Of a stretch of DNA of 64,000 nt, positions 45,894 to 56,756 are shown in pieces. This DNA comes from Gymnopus androsaceus JB14. Taxonomy: Eukaryota; Basidiomycota; Agaricomycetes; Agaricales; Omphalotaceae. How positions within the stretch are numbered: position 1 is the stretch's first letter; every line of letters begins with the position of its first letter. A model generated the notes under the pieces. It was given only the letters and a program-made list of their open reading frames with translations, was not told the origin of the DNA and searched no databases. Both the position numbers and the translations under genes were made by a program. Location of the stretch: contig ML769482.1 of NCBI GenBank assembly GCA_009733575.1, positions 1 to 64,000 of the forward strand, given 5' to 3'.

Positions 45894-47273
45894 TCAACCA
45901 CCAAGAATGGCAAGTGCCGCACGCAGCTCCCTTCTAGCTTGCTCCGCATCCTCATAATCAAGCGCACTGATAGCGAAACGACAATGTTTCTGTGCCTTGG
46001 CTACAACTGCAGGTGTAAGTTCAACTTCCTGTGGGATAATGGGAGCAGCCGCCATGTATGATATTGGAGGAGGTAGAGGAGGAGGCAGCTGCGAAGCTTG
46101 CATGAATGACGTCGGTGGCAGAGACGGAAGAGATGGAGGGACAAAGGGGGGCACATTCGGTTCCGGAGGAGGATGAACAATCTCAGTATCCGGCGGAAAG
46201 AAGTGAACTCTCCTAGGAGATATACTTGTTTTCCGTTTCTTAGACCCGCCGGATCCGAGACTGTCGGCGGAGCCAGTGCTACTCTGACTACCTCTCCTAG
46301 GCTTCGTCCCGGGGGTAGGTGATTCCGGTGACCAGGTATTTACAAGAGCAGAACGCGGCGGAGATTCATCAGTTGGAGTCCCCTGTACGGTCCCAGCTCC
46401 TGGAGTAGCGGCTGTACTCCATTTACCGGGAGATATAGGTTCGAGAGAGTCAGGGTCTGCGCTTAAAAATGTACGAGGAGGAGTGAATGGTTGTTGAGGA
46501 GGAAGTTCATCGAGAACGGGCGGAGGTGAGGAACGTTTGATAGCTGGTGGTGAAAGACGTGAATGAGATGTGGTTGTGGGAGAAGAGGAAGAGGAAGGAA
46601 GGTTGATGGTGGGCTCGACTGGCACTACAGGCAGCACAAGGTCAGCTTGTGAAGGTTCCTCGCCTACTCCTCCGGGCGTAGGTTTACGACCTTCACGGAA
46701 TGCTTTGGCAATGTCTGCTGCTTTCCACTTGGAGTATCGGATCTTATCTTCCGTCTACGAAATATGTGAGCAGGGTAAAGTTTGATACACTATTCGACAT
46801 ACCGATTCCGTGAGCTCCGTCTTTGGAAATGTCTTTAAAACTTCAAGGAAGTTGGCAGCAGCTAAAAACTTTTTCGCTGTAGATCTAGAGGCCGATGAAA
46901 TATTAGCTTGGATTGAACTCAGTTATCAGCAATCATCATACCTAGAGCTATTTCCTCGTCGATCTTCTTCGTCTGCCACACTGAAAACCTTGAGCGCAAA
47001 GTTTTCAACATATGCCGCGCTGGCGGATTCAATGTCGATAGCATCATTGGGGCCTATCTCCTTCTTCAGCTTTTCCAATGCGTCAAGAAGGTCCATTAAA
47101 AGCGTCCGCGACGCGGCATCTTTAGCTTTGAGTGAGATGCCAGCCTGGGCAGCATAGTAAGCGCACCAATAAGCTATTATAGGCTCTTTTTGGTGCAATT
47201 CATCCGCTCGCTGCAAATACGGCGATAGTGACTTGAGAGGAGGTGGGACCGGCGGTAATCCTAAGCTAGTCAT
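45894..47273 (-). CDS. VTA1: Vta1/LIP5, Vps4 cofactor of the ESCRT pathway
   Basis: Activates the Vps4 ATPase in multivesicular-body sorting. The N-terminal MIT-like helices read SLSPYLQRADELHQKEPIIA, YWCAYYAAQAGISLKAKDAA, and TLLMDLLDALEKLKKEIGPN. After an intron come KFLAAANFLEVLKTFPKTEL and KIRYSKWKAADIAKAFREGR, both characteristic of Vta1. A long Pro/Ser-rich linker follows, then the short Vps4-binding C-terminal domain LTPAVVAKAQKHCRFAISAL, DYEDAEQARRELRAALAILG. The start is taken at the MTSLGLPP methionine (47273). An upstream in-frame ATG at 47426 adds residues that do not look conserved. Confidence 0.93.
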
Positions 47274-48990
47274 AGTTGGTATCGGAAACGGTTCTGGTCC
47301 TGGTAATTGCGCAGTGGTTTTATACTCGCAGGCCGCAGTTGAGTCACGATTTGAAGGAAATTCAAAGGCCTCACGGTCAGTTTGCGGTAACTGAATTGAA
47401 TGATATACATATCTATGTGACGTCACATCACGCGTCGCGCGCTAGGGCCGATCAACGGAAAATGATCCGGTGTGGACTCCGAAGAATCTATGCGAGCTCG
47501 AGCTACTATGTAAGACTAGGACGTACTGTGGCTTGCTTTGTGCTGTAGAAACTGTCGCTATACAGGCTCTGATCAAGCTTTCTGTATTCCTTCGACTCGA
47601 GCTCTCCACTAACGCACCTGAAACGGGAGGCTCAGCCCTTCTTCGGGATCTTCTTTTTGATCAAGCTCGTCGTATCAGCTTCAAAAATCCGTATTGACGT
47701 ACTGCAGAAGGGGAGCGTCAGTGATACTCGAGACGATCTTGCTATGAACCTTATCTTTCATTTACTGTATAGTTCATAAGCTGGCTTTCTCGCTAAGGAT
47801 AAGGCAATCTACTGATGCTCCAATAATTCTTCCGTGAAAGCTGTTTGTTCAACAGATTTAATCAACGCGCGTTGAACGCGTTTCTGCTCGTGATCCATAT
47901 TTCTCAATTTGAATCAGGCTCCAAATGCACTTGGCGGATGGAAGGAATAAATTCCTCCAAAGTGTAAACTCTGTCTATGCTTACTGTAAACCATCTGCTG
48001 TTTGATTATATCGTAAGCTATTATCTTCGCAATGTAGCAGGAGTCGCGGGTCTAAATACGCGTCGAATGGCCCCAAAGGAGATAGATCGTCATTGGTTTG
48101 AGAGTTCAACGCGGGTTTCTCCCTTCTCGCACGAAGCAGTCTACGTAGACGCTGATTTCCATGCTTGGAATGATCAGCTCCAGCTCTCGGTCACGTATCT
48201 ACGCTTTTTGCATGCTAAACCCCCGTTGATGTTACACTCTTCTATGTATACGTGTTGAGGAGCTAAGTTGTTGACGATGCTATCGGCTTTTGTCTTTAGA
48301 TCGCGCTCAAGCCTAAGCGACGAAGGCAGCACCCCAATCCCCTTGTTTCACTCACGCTTCCTGTAGTAACAATATGAGAGCATTTAGCTCTATAATCCTG
48401 GCTACGTCCGAGTTCCTCCGACGATCGACGAACCGTTCGTTAATAGAGCGTCTTGTGAGGTGAAGTTTGGGCCTTATTTAATATGTCACTTACTTGGATG
48501 ATGGGAGCTGTGTCGACAGGTATAGTCTTTTCGTTTTGAATACTATAGAATGCGTACTATGAATATACACTGCAGAATGGTCCAAGGAAAATGTGTGGAA
48601 CCATGAAGCCAGGAACACAAATATACCATCGTCTGCGTAATAATGGCCAGTTCATCTCACCGTAGTGTCACTCCACACGATGGAATTGGGGTACATATAC
48701 ATCCTGGCCCCAAGCCAGAAGCATCGTGTAGCCTTATCTGAAAGAGGTGTGCGAGATCACTGCATCTGTTATCAAAATGCCGTTGAGGGAGAGCGTCACG
48801 AAGCTCGTAGGAGCGGTGGAGTGGTATTTCTCAAGGTGGCGTCCTACCTCGCCCCTGCAGCGTGTGGGCTTCCAACGCGCCAAAACAGAAGGTTTCGCAA
48901 TTAACGCGAATTTGGGTAATATTTGTACAAACCTCAACATATTGCATCAATAAAATGCGATAAAATGCAATGCAAAAAGAATGCGTCATA
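47274..48990. other. Gene-poor stretch, possibly with decayed coding remnants
   Basis: No gene is supported over 1.7 kb. Two plus-strand frames deserve mention: 47470-47697 (leucine-rich, ending ARRISFKNPY) and 47977-48258 (containing KEIDRHWFESSTRVSPFSHE). Neither matches a recognised family. The left end must contain the VTA1 promoter. Confidence 0.5.
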
Positions 48991-49993
48991 TCAAAGAAAC
49001 TCGTGGCTTTCTGCAGAGACAGGACTGTCCAACATACGAGAAGGACTGAGAATGTTGGTAGAAGAACGATCATTTTGAGGGTAGGGAACTGGGATTATCG
49101 AGGGGAGTGGTACAGATAGCTTGTCCGTCGACGTGACGGGAACGGAACTCTGTCTTGAAGAGGGGAAATTGATACTAGGTGCCTGCAGTGCGTGAAACTC
49201 AGTCAGAGCTTCCGCTAGTTCACCTAGCTAAAAGAAAATATTTGAGCATTCAAGAATGAATTCGAAGAGAGCCACGGTGTACCTTTGACATGATGTTGCT
49301 TACACTTTCCTTTCTCCCTTCAAACTGGTCAGCCAGTCTCGCAAAGTCCTCCTCTCTTTCTCTATCTTTCTTCTGCTCCTCGTCCTCGTCCTCTCCGACA
49401 CCAACGCCTTCGTCGTGTTCCAGATCCAGCAGCTCCGCAGTGCCACTAGCCGCGCGTACTGGTGGTCTTTTAATGGCGTTGGCTGACCTATTTCCCTTAC
49501 CCTTTCCGTGGTCGCTCTTGGTGCCTATTCCTTCCATCTCGAGATGCAAACCTGCAATCTGGCTTTGCAAATCCAGGACAGTGGATAGATGGGACCAAAT
49601 CTCCTCGTTGCGACTCGCAGCATCACTTAGAGGCTTATGAGCTTCGGGATAAAAGTTGGGGTCTGGAAGTACAAGAGTCCCGAGATTAGATCCGTCGAAA
49701 GGATCTCGAACGACTTCACGAGGGCTGCTTATGGGAGCAGGACCTGGTGAGCTTAAGCTAGCCGATATGGGAGCTTTAGCCGAGTCGTCTTCAACATTCC
49801 TATCGATTCAGAAGTTTTGGCAGTACAACTCGGCAAGTGCGGCGTCGTGTGGGGTGTGTAAGTCTGTGGCCAGTGAACGAGGGTGGGATTTTGGGGATCC
49901 CTCGTCTAGTATCGGTTTCGCTGTTTCGGAGCGTCTCGGTGATTCCGCAGCGTCTTCGTCCTGAGGCTTTTTGGAGAAAAGTGAGGAAAGCAT
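48991..49993 (-). CDS. Uncharacterised Agaricomycete protein, charged and coiled-coil-prone
   Basis: Begins MLSSLFSKKPQDEDAAESPR and contains HTPHDAALAELYCQNF, then REVVRDPFDGSNLGTLVLPD. Next is a helical DAASRNEEIWSHLSTVLDLQ heptad stretch, an acidic/basic run EDEDEEQKKDREREEDFARL, ADQFEGRKESVSNIMSK, and after an intron LGELAEALTEFHALQAPS. It ends SAESHEFL at 48991. The composition suggests a coiled-coil scaffold. No enzymatic motif or known domain was recognised, so no function is proposed. A frame change near 49805 between the first two segments is an intron or a one-base slip. Confidence 0.62.
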
Positions 49994-50270
49994 CAAATAG
50001 TGGTGGTGCTGGTAAGAACGACGCAACCAGCGCTTGAGTTGGGCGTCTATCAGCGACATATAGGGGCTTGGTAGTTTAGATATAAGGGATTGCTTTACGC
50101 TCAAGACTACGGAATGATTTTTTTCTAAATAATTACATACCAGGCCTCCTTCAGCCAGTTCGTTCGAGTCTCGACATCACCTATTACCGATACTGGATAG
50201 CAACAACTGTACATGCTCGGGATCAAACTTGAAACGCCACAGCACATACCAGAAGAGCAAAAGAACTCCT

Positions 50271-50942
50271 TCATTTCCACGCAATTCCCCGCACCGGTGC
50301 ACCATCACATCCAACAAGATTAATTGGAAGTAGATTCACCATGACCTCCGGCCCTTGCAGCTCTCCAAGGTTTGTCAAATTCTCGACGATAAACCCTCCA
50401 CTACCCAAAAATGATTGATGGAAGGGAAAGTTCCAAGGTGGCTCAAAGATCGATCTATCCGGGCTAGCAAAGTCTATTCCAATCACCGACACTCCCCGTG
50501 CTACGAGCTCTTCTGCAACATCCGTGCCCAAATATGGATGTTCCCAGTACCCCTCTGTAGCCCAATGCTTCGACCATCCAGTGTGTATTAGGATAATTAT
50601 CCCTGAGGTGATTCTGTCAATATGCGGACTTTGTGCTAGATCGGCCCATGAGATGACCTCTTTTGCCCCTTTGTAAGTGAGATCTAGGACGAGAGCGCGT
50701 CCAACGAGTGAAGAGAGAGGAATCTGGTCGATAGTTTTACCGTCAGCGAAGAAATGTGACGGTGCATCGATGTGCGTTCCATTATGGGACCCAAAGCTAA
50801 CGGTATGCATACTGAAACCGTCTTCGGCAACAGTACTGATTGGGCAGCAGCTGAACTGAGGTAGTCCTGGAGCCATCGACATGTGTTTAGAATCGAATGG
50901 CTGGGAGAGGTCGACCAGGTTGATATCTGTGAGCGTAGACAT
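50271..50942 (-). CDS. Cyclase / kynurenine-formamidase-like metal hydrolase
   Basis: Single-exon, 223-residue member of the cyclase family (PF04199). The signature metal-binding motif is HNGTHIDAPSHFFADGKTID, followed by VLDLTYKG. Then GIIILIHTGWSKHW carries the HTGW element, GVSVIGIDFASPDRS follows, and FPFHQSFLGSGGFIVENLTN is next. It ends LVGCDGAPVRGIAWK. Relatives hydrolyse N-formylkynurenine, isatin or other amides and lactones; the substrate cannot be told from sequence. No signal peptide, so it is probably cytosolic. It is intact with no frame break and lies downstream of the two acetylesterases on the same strand, though nothing ties it to them functionally. Confidence 0.9.
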   Translation of the reverse strand: MSTLTDINLVDLSQPFDSKHMSMAPGLPQFSCCPISTVAEDGFSMHTVSFGSHNGTHIDAPSHFFADGKTIDQIPLSSLVGRALVLDLTYKGAKEVISWADLAQSPHIDRITSGIIILIHTGWSKHWATEGYWEHPYLGTDVAEELVARGVSVIGIDFASPDRSIFEPPWNFPFHQSFLGSGGFIVENLTNLGELQGPEVMVNLLPINLVGCDGAPVRGIAWK

Positions 50943-51146
50943 GGGTGAGAGTTCCTGAGTCTGAGTCTGGTCAACCTAGGCCTTTTAACGGAATCTTATA
51001 AGTGCTAGTTCTATTTTTGCTGATGATCTGGATCATGTTTATGATGAAAGTGATCAGTTTCAGTGATCAAGATAAAGGCCAGTCCAAATTCAAAAATCAT
51101 GTTATGCAAGTAAGTATACGATTTTACAGCCGCTTGAAGATAGATA

Positions 51147-52251
51147 TTACAAGCACCCATCTGTAAAAGTAGAGTGAGTTTCGTCCATGATTATCATAGG
51201 CTGGTTCAAACTTACTCGGCACGGCTTCTCCGGCGCTATTCACGAAATTCTTGAGAGTGCTGGAAGAGCATAGTACTCCTCGAACAAAAGCTTTGCGACG
51301 ATGTTTGCGCGATTGGCGAGGTATGCAAATGATCAATTGGGTACAAAGTGTCCACTTCAGTCTCCCCAAGAGCTTGTACGCTTGAGCTACATAGTCGAAG
51401 TGGTCTATGTAAGTAGTACTGGTGTTTCCAGGCACCTCCTGAGCGTAAGCCACAAATCTCGGGGCCGCGGCAAGTACATCGCCATCCCAGATATTGTCAG
51501 GAGTTTGGGACGAAACAATGGAAATAGCACCCTTCGCCTGAAGTGCTACAACAGCATTGACGATGTAGAAGTTAAACGAATGAATAATCTCTGTAGTCCC
51601 ACTAGAGATAGCGCGTGAGTCGTGATAATCTCTACATAGATGACACAAGAAAAGCTTACTTTGCTTCGGTTACTGTCATGGTCAGATTGTATGCGTCGCC
51701 TGGAATCATCAAAGTGAGGCTTCCCAGCTTATCGCCACGGGAAAATCGAACTTACCAACAGCATCCTCGTCACCATTGTCAATGGCACCAGCCGAACCAT
51801 CATTATGCCCAAATTCAATGACTGTGTAAAATATGTAGTCACTATATGCATGTCGAAAGGTCGAAATACTCACTAACGAAATCTCCAGACTCAACTTCGT
51901 CTATGAGAGTGGTGAAAAGGCCGAGAGCGGTGTAACTGCGAGCACTTGTTCCTGCTACGGCATTGTTGATAACCGGGAGGGTGAGATAATCACCCAAAAA
52001 AGCTCCCCATCCTACGACCGTTTCAGTAAAAAAATTTTAAAAAGCAGTATTAACCAGAATATTCTACCTTCGGTCCCTGTACCTGCACATTCATCGATCG
52101 TCAGCATATATTCAAGTTTGCTTAGAGGGGACTACCCAGTACCAGAACCATCTCCTGTTGCAGCCATAGTGGAATCTCCAGCAAGGTATACACTTTGACC
52201 CAGGATAGATGGCACCAAGGAAAGCACTGCGGCAACGGTCAGAGAGAACAT
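51147..52251 (-). CDS. Rhamnogalacturonan acetylesterase-like SGNH hydrolase (CE12), copy 1
   Basis: Secreted esterase expected to remove acetyl groups from pectic rhamnogalacturonan I. The signal peptide MFSLTVAAVLSLVPSILGQS is followed by block I VYLAGDSTMAATGDGSGTGT with the nucleophile Ser. Next are VINNAVAGTSARSYT, then block III FVVIEFGHNDGSAGAIDNGD, KGAISIVSSQTPDNIWDG and FVAYAQEV. The DH-x-HTSP catalytic Asp-His region and FVRGVLCSSSTLKNFVNSAG follow. A last intron splices to NGCL and the stop at 51149-51147. Around 51290-51304 the copy lacks one or two bases relative to copy 2, shifting the frame just after the catalytic His. About eight short introns. Tandem paralogue of the next gene. 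Confidence 0.83.
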
Positions 52252-52645
52252 GTTGGGCTTCAGTTGAGACAAGGTTCAGATGAGACTGGACTTCAAGTTT
52301 TACACTTCGAGTCCTTTTTTATATCCCAATGACGGCGAAATAGTCGGAGAAAACATACGAAGCAACCATAACTGACATCGTGGACTTGGAGCAAGTGACC
52401 CTCGGGTTGCTCGTAGAAGGATACCTTCCAACAGCGCGGTCCGGATTTCATCTTTGAGAATTCACCAGCAAATCGTAGCAACGTTTAACGATGATCAGGT
52501 GTACTTGGTAGTGTACTTCAAAATAAAAGCGCATGAATTTGATATAGGAGGGTTTTCAGAGTAGCTTTTTCAGACTCAACAAACAGTAGCATTACAGAAA
52601 AAAGTATCCAGTGAAATAACGATATATTGATTATCACAATTGATA
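52252..52645. other. Spacer between the two CE12 genes
   Basis: Holds the promoter of copy 1 and the 3' end of copy 2. No gene is supported. Confidence 0.5.
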
Positions 52646-53811
52646 TCACAAACAGCCATCTGTATGCGTGTCGTTAGCTCAGCCCGATTTTAAACCCACA
52701 AAAGCGTGCGAACTTACTTGGAACGGCTTCTCCGGCGCTATTCACGAAGTTCTTGAGAGTGCTGGAAGAGCACAGTACTCCTCGAACAAAAGCTTCTGCG
52801 ACGATGTTGGCTCCGTGATCGACGTATGTGTGTGATCCAAGGGAAAGTATGTGTTCACGGTTGTTTCACCTAAAGGGCTCATAGATTATTAAATTGCTTC
52901 GACAATTTTGTTCGCATTCACCTATAGCTTCGAACGCTTGAGCCACATAGTCGAAGTGGTCTATGTAAGTAGTACTGGTGTTTCCAGCTACTTCCTGAGC
53001 ATAAGCCACGAATCGAGGGGGTGCAGAAATCACATCGCCAGTCCAGATATCGTCCGGAGTTTGTGACGAAACTATGGGAATAGCGCCCTTCGCCAACAAG
53101 CTTTCGACTGCATTTGTCATATAAAAGTTACTAAAAAATAAGCAATAGATGAAAAGGAAGGAGGAGAAAGAGAGAGAGAAACGTACAAGGTGTGGATGAC
53201 TTCCGTACTGCCACTGAATGACAAGGATTGTTAGACTGTGAATCAAGACAGTTGGGTCCTATGAGCTTACTCTGTCTCAATCACGGTGGATGTAGCAGTG
53301 AGGCTGTCACCTGCGAAATAGAAATTATTATCCGAGATGAAACTAAAGAGACACGGTAATGGGAGGTGTACCAAAAGCATCTTCCCTGCCATTGTCTACG
53401 GTTCCGGACAAACCGTCATTATGACCAAACTCAATGACTACAGCGTTTTCAGCAATGGGCAATAATCTTGAATAAGAAAGGACTAACCTACGAAATCTCC
53501 GGCCTTCACTTCGTTGATGATGGTCGTGAATCTTCCTTCCTCAGTGAAGCTGCGAGCGCTTCTACCGGCTATAGCTTGATTGCTGACAGGAAGTGTGATA
53601 TATTGGGCAAGGTATTGACCTAAGGGGTATACACATATCGTTAATCGTCAGTGTATGTCTTTGTCGCTTTTTTTTACTGACCCCATCCATCAGTCCCAGT
53701 CCCAGCGCCATCACCCCCTGGAGCCATGGTAGAATCTCCCGCAAGATATACGGTTTGTCCCAGAATAGAGGGCACCAAGGAAAGCACTGCAGCAACGGTC
53801 AAAGAAAACAT
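52646..53811 (-). CDS. Rhamnogalacturonan acetylesterase-like SGNH hydrolase (CE12), copy 2
   Basis: Paralogue of the previous gene, in the same orientation 394 bp upstream of it. The signal peptide MFSLTVAAVLSLVPSILGQT is nearly identical. Then come VYLAGDSTMAPGGDGAGTGT, LPVSNQAIAGRSARSFTEEG, VVIEFGHNDGLSGTVDNGRE, KGAIPIVSSQTPDDIWTGDV and FVAYAQEVAGNTSTTYIDHF. The LDHTHTS catalytic region and IVAEAFVRGVLCSSSTLKNF follow, ending NGCL with the stop at 52648-52646. Exon-intron positions match copy 1. At 52811-52816 a one-base slip in a short G-run precedes GANIVAEAF. The intron before the final NGCL exon is kept in both copies. Confidence 0.85.
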
Positions 53812-54236
53812 GTTGTCAGTATAGAGATTTATTTCCCAACTAGTCCTTATATCCTCAACAGCGGACCGCTGCGAAATAGTCGGTTAAAATACATCTCCCA
53901 GGATGCTGGAGTAGCCATCGTCGCCACCGCGGAAGTGATAGCAAGTGACCTCGTCTCCAGTGCACCTGCGGTCCGCGAGTTACATGTTTTCACCTGCTCC
54001 CACCAGAGAAGAGGGGCTACTAGTATCATATGACGAAAGATTCCAGCGCACCGAGATTATCATTCCAGGAAATTACAACCAGAGCGTTTCGCAGTGATAA
54101 ACCTTTGACCACCCATCATATGATACGCACCGTATAATAGTCGGCAACGGCAAATGATATGTAGTAGCAGAACAAATGGTCAAAAGGCGTGATATTCAGA
54201 GTGGGGATCACCGTAGCGACTGCTGCACATGTAGGC
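53812..54236. other. Intergenic stretch between CE12 copy 2 and GNL1
   Basis: Promoter region of CE12 copy 2 and 3' flank of GNL1; no gene supported. Confidence 0.5.
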
Positions 54237-56429
54237 TTACTCGTCATCACCGTCTGAGTAATCACTATAGCCCTCGTCCTCGTCCTCATCCTCATCCTCT
54301 ATTTGCAAAGCTGCAAAGCGACTAGCAGCGATTGGCACGTAACCATAATCTACATCCTCTTCGTCAAGTTTCAGAGACTCTTCCTCCAGAGTTTCGGTGT
54401 TGTCGACGCTGGCTCCCGCCTCGGACGACTCCTCTTCGTTTGAATCTTCATCTTCGGAAGAGTCGGAATCCTCTTCCGAGACGTCATCACTCCAGTTATC
54501 CCGCCGTATCCAGATACCGCAACCCAGCTCCAGGAGATCGCTCGTACCCTCAATAGCTGTACCTGGAGGCAAAAAGCCCCAAGGGACTTGTCCTTCAGCC
54601 AGTGCACGCAGAACTTTAAAAAATGAGGATTCAGCGCAGAGAAATCCTGATAGAAAAACTCCTTACTGGCATTTCCCGCACGAGAGAAATCAGGTCTTCC
54701 AGCTTTCGCAGTAAACCAGCCTTTCTTATTCGCGAATGCCACGAGGATGTCCATGGCAGTCCAAAAAACTGGAGCTTTTTCCGCTCGTTTCATTCCTTCC
54801 CGCCAAGTGCGATTATCAGCGGCAGGAGGTTCTTCCGTCCTAGGATGCTTTAGATCGAATATTGTTTCCAGTGGAAGAAGTTGGGATGCATAGTGGATAC
54901 AAGCAGGAATAGCAGAGACACGAGAAATGGGTAAGACTCCTGAGAGAACCTGCGACGAGAATATCAGTCGTATCATCATAACGGTGAGGAATTACAAACC
55001 TGCATTTCCATGGGCACATAATTGGGCATTACCAGTCCAGGGCAGTCTACCAGGCGAATTTCCGGTGTCAAAAAGAGGGTCTGAAAATGTTTTGTCTGGA
55101 ATCAAAGTATTAGTGGGTTGTATAGATAGATTATATAGATCGTACCTTGCCAGGAGTTTTGGAAGCTCGAACTTTAGACTCCCCAAAGAGAGCATTGAGT
55201 AAAGATGATTTACCTAGGATAGAGATTTTTTTTGTTGTTTGCAAAAGAGTAGGACGTACATACCCACATTGGGCTGGCCAACTAATCCAATGGTCAGGAA
55301 AGATGGTTGATCTTCCTCCTCCTCCCTCCCTCTCTGCCTTTGGTTCGGCAGGGGGTAGATTTACTGGACCCTGTACCACACTAGCGGCCGGGACACTCCA
55401 ATTGATATCCCGCTTCACGGGCGGTTTCCAACTGCTCAATCGCTCGGGATTGGCTTTCAAATTTTCCGGAGGTTCAAGCAGTTCTGCATGGATAGACCTA
55501 ATTGCGTTGATTAACGTTTCTCTGAAAACTTGAGGCATTTGTGATTCATATCGTGTGCGACCCTGATGATAATGACCCTCTTCCTTCGAAACGAATGATT
55601 GTACTTGGACTACCCGGAGGCCAGGGAAGGTGGCCCGAAAGTAATCAGACCATGCAGCAGCTCGTATAGGCCCGGTAATATCAACTTTGGTGAGCACGAG
55701 GATCACCTTATGGGTTGAGAGGTGGCTTGCAAGAGATGGAGGGAAATGTAAGAGAGGACAGCGGGTATCTACAAGTACCTAGAGGTCAAATAGAGTCATT
55801 AGTCTAACCAACACATGCGAGTGGCAGCAGGGACGTACGAGAATGATGGAAGAGATCTCCGTTACGCGCCATAATTGTCTCCAGACTTCCAGGTTTCGTT
55901 CAAAGGATGTGGGGGATCGATTTACTGATGGAGTCTCCTTTCCTTCGTCGTTTTCATCCTGATCCTGTTTCCTGTCGGCCAACCGCCATTTCTCTAGAGC
56001 AGCGTCGGTCTGATTCACCCACTGTTTAAAGATGCCCTCCTCGTTTGCTTCTATATAAGCCTTCGTCATATCGTAACGCCATTTCGGTCTGCGGGGGCAG
56101 ATCAAAGGATCCGAATCATCATCGGCATTGCTCTCAGTCAGAATAGCTGCTTCCGCTGGAATTGGTCGAGGAAGTGGAAGAGTAGAGGCCACTTGACGAG
56201 TTTCCTCGAGAAACTGGGCAGATGGTTTGATGAAGGAAGATTGCAGTTTCCTGGAGGACTCTGCTGAAGCAGAGGGGGGAGCGTAACCAGGCTTTCTTTT
56301 CCGAGGCTTGCGGAGGCGGGGTGGTGGAGGAGCATCTATATCACCTGCGCGTTCAGCGCGTTTGCTGGCCCGTTTTAGCAATCGTTCCTCTTTCTTCTGG
56401 CGTGTAGATGTAGGCTTTTTGCGAGGCAT
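54237..56429 (-). CDS. GNL1: GNL1-type circularly permuted GTPase
   Basis: Member of the YlqF/YawG family with motif order G4-G5-G1-G2-G3. It starts MPRKKPTSTRQKKEERLLKR, the basic GNL1 N-terminus, then WRQLWRVTEISSIILVLVDT, with RCPLLHFPPSLA next. VILVLTKVDITGP follows, carrying the TKxD G4 motif. GLVGQPNVGKSSLLNALFGE is the P-loop, joined across an intron, and VRASKTPGK with VDCPGLVMP is the DxPG G3. The C-terminus is strongly acidic (EDEDEDEDEG...), encoded by GTCCTC-type triplet repeats near 54260-54300. Relatives act in ribosome maturation. The frame slips once in a GGA-rich tract at 55313-55330, before the P-loop. Start at 56429 by homology; an upstream ATG at 56468 is less likely. Confidence 0.87.
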
Positions 56430-56756
56430 CTGATGATAATACAATACAGTAAACTGACTGCAGTGCAAAGTGATGAGAATGAAGTGAAATGATATTCGCT
56501 GCTACGAGACAGGTAAATGGATCAGAACGGATCTTTAATGCTCGAGATTGACTGGTGCGCGGGTGGTTAACAGTTACCGGGGATATGCGATTAAACACAC
56601 AAGGAAGCCTGGATGGCCCGTAAAGCAGATTGATGAGAGTTCAAGACAAGAATTGATAGCGCTAAACTGCAGACGCTTATCTTATCCTCCGACATACTTC
56701 ATCATGTTAGCCCGGATCACTTCACTTCCTTCTTCCCATAGCCTCGTCACCGGTTC
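56430..56756. promoter_or_regulatory. Divergent promoter, GNL1 / methyltransferase
   Basis: 327 bp between opposite start codons; no distinct element assigned. Confidence 0.45.

Noticed and set aside
52293..52481. Small minus-strand frame between the CE12 genes as a secreted peptide
   Set aside because: It lies in the promoter region, has no signal peptide and shows no conserved pattern.
50271..53811. Cyclase plus two CE12 genes as a functional pectin cluster
   Set aside because: Same strand and adjacency only; the cyclase is cytosolic-looking and its family is not known for pectin breakdown.
54260..54300. GTCCTC/ATCCTC triplet repeat as a non-coding microsatellite
   Set aside because: It encodes the acidic C-terminal tail of GNL1, a usual feature of the protein.
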